From assembly GCA_013398175.1 (NCBI GenBank), contig VZRZ01008578.1:557647-621646 (forward strand): DNA of 64,000 bases, written 5' to 3'. Below the pieces are notes generated by a model. That model ran no database searches. It saw only the letters and a list, made by a program, of their open reading frames with translations, and was not told the origin of the DNA. The stretch is from Climacteris rufus. Lineage: Eukaryota; Chordata; Aves; Passeriformes; Climacteridae. Shown one piece after another: positions 62,384 through 64,000 of this stretch (position 1 is its first letter; each line of letters begins with the position of its first letter). A program made the translations under genes and the position numbers.

Positions 62384-62389
62384 AGTAAC

Positions 62390-64000
62390 CAAAACAGACT
62401 AAAACTTCAGACCTTTTCTCCAGATGACACTTCCCAAATTTGAGCATTCTTCCCCAGCTTTTATATTTCCTTGGTATATCAGTATAGCATCCCTCATCTC
62501 CCCACTTGCAGCATCCCTGGACATCCTGGGGACAGGAATAACCAGTTTCTTGCTCTCAGTTATCCTACTCATTGCTTTAAGCTGTTGAACCTGACTGGCC
62601 CCTGCAACTGGGACACAGTAGCAGGAGGAAAAAAACAGATACTGGAAACAGACTGGCCACCTGAGAAACAGAAGTGGCAGCTCCATCGCTGCCATGGTCA
62701 ATTTTGTATTTTAAAGTAACAAGCATTATGTAGAACAAAACAATGGTATTGCTTTACTCCTTCTTGGTATTTGTCTGTGACAGAAACTATTTGCTCTTTC
62801 AGCCTTTATGTTATCTTGCTTATCTTTTTCAGCTACTAAATCTGTCTAAAAGCCACTGCTTCCTCTGATGTTCTTCCCCCACCCCTTTATAAATGGAATT
62901 TGTTTTCTTCTGAAGAATGACCTTACATTTCATTGTGTTGAAACACGCATTCAAATGAACCCCCGTTTCCAAGTGACCCTGACCTATGCCCATCATCTCT
63001 TCTCTCTTCATTATTTTCTTTTTATTTGCTACAAATTCTATCAGCAATGATTTAATGTTTTCTTCAAGATTGTTGAATGGGATGAGAGCAGCTCTCTGGA
63101 GGCTTCTGCTCAAGAAACCCCTAGCCATTGCAAATGCCTTACTGAAATCTACCAACTGAGCAATCCTTAATCTTTTTTAAATGAGTCTGTATTGATTTTC
63201 TTGTACAGCTAATTTTTCTGAGAATGTTATAAAGGACTTGCTCTAATGACTTATAGAAGTTGGGTGACTGAATCAAATTGTAATGTCACAAAACTTTTGA
63301 GCTGGATTATAAAAATAAAAAAAATCCCAACAATATTGATTGAATCACTTGTTTTTTTTCACTCCTTGCTGATTATTTTTGCTACCAGCCTTTCTTGTAT
63401 TTTATTAGAGACCAACGCCAATCTAAGCTTGTTTGTAACCTTGCAAGTTGGATTGTTTTTTAAATCATTCTAGCATTTATTAACATTAATAATTCAAAGA
63501 ACTCCTTGACCACAATTTTTGTTTCTTATAGATGCAAATTATCTGGTCTTGCAAAGTCAGAACTGTCTGAACAGGATGCGTGGGAAGGTGTTCTCTCCGC
63601 TGTGCCAGTCCCCAGTGGCTGACTGGCTGTTGCTACCTCAGATTCTCAGCACCTGAGGGAACCACTGCTTGAGTACTTCTGCCTTTTGCACTTTCTGATC
63701 TATAATCCTGCCAACCTTGTCTAATAGCAGGTCCAAGCTATTAATGGGATTTCATTTCATTTGCTCTTGATGTATGTTAATAACTCCTCCTGGTTAATCT
63801 TACCCTGGATGACCACTGGTATCTCTTCTATTCCTCAGTAATTACTTGTATTTCCACATTTCCTTATTTCCACCCATTGCTATCAGAATGATTTTGGGTT
63901 TAGTAGTATTTCTACCTCCTTTTCATCATTTAATGAAGGGAGACATTTCTCCTCTGAGGAACTGAGAAGTCTTTGCACAGATATGGATGATTAGGGGTTG
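62390..64000. other. Intergenic sequence, possibly with an ancient LINE relic
   Basis: No gene recognised. At 63060-63160 the minus strand reads VDFSKAFA, like the reverse-transcriptase DFSKAFD motif, and the flanks on the right loosely follow the antisense layout of old L3/CR1-like LINEs. The match is weak. Confidence 0.3.

Overview
The window looks like bird nuclear DNA, probably from a neoavian or passerine species. The dispersed repeats are almost all CR1 LINE fragments and solitary endogenous-retrovirus LTRs, with no mammalian-type SINEs or L1. The only gene I can support is split by introns of the usual vertebrate kind. No prokaryotic operon, CRISPR array, tRNA or rRNA was seen. The species call is an inference from repeat content.

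Region 1 (1-10.35 kb) is the 5' half of E2F7, on the minus strand. This gene encodes an atypical E2F repressor with two tandem DNA-binding domains. I assembled six coding exons from conserved protein sequence, GT-AG junctions and matching reading phase: 7852-7791 (ATG at 7829), 7079-6804, 4853-4685, 2281-2000, 1353-1195 and 52-1, the last running off the left edge. They join without a stop into 325 codons plus two bases. A CpG island at about 9.3-10.35 kb, broken by an N gap (9634-9918), holds the promoter and a leader exon whose splice donor survives at the gap edge. Three E2F-like sites and a CCAAT box sit on the far side of the gap. This suggests the usual E2F feedback, in which E2F activators switch the gene on and E2F7/8 shut it down.

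Region 2 (10.35-64 kb) is upstream intergenic DNA. I found no exon with convincing coding features in it. In mammals the next gene upstream is NAV3; that is background knowledge and nothing here shows it. The readable content is mostly mobile-element relics: CR1 fragments of at least two age classes, a 986-bp ERVL-like solo LTR (21384-22369), an inverted pair of about 610-bp solo LTRs (23635-24244 and 61773-62383), three about 320-bp solo LTRs of one family (34398, 41599, 51950), and two different LTR pieces either side of a second N gap (37368-37877).

I did not find a new molecular system. The items most worth a second look are: a 327-bp stretch of complete identity inside the two otherwise diverged 610-bp LTRs, which suggests gene conversion or an assembly artefact; a near-perfect 23-nt-arm hairpin at 32659-32767; an inverted pair of E2F sites in the E2F7 promoter; and a CR1 copy with a large internal deletion at about 59.0 kb.
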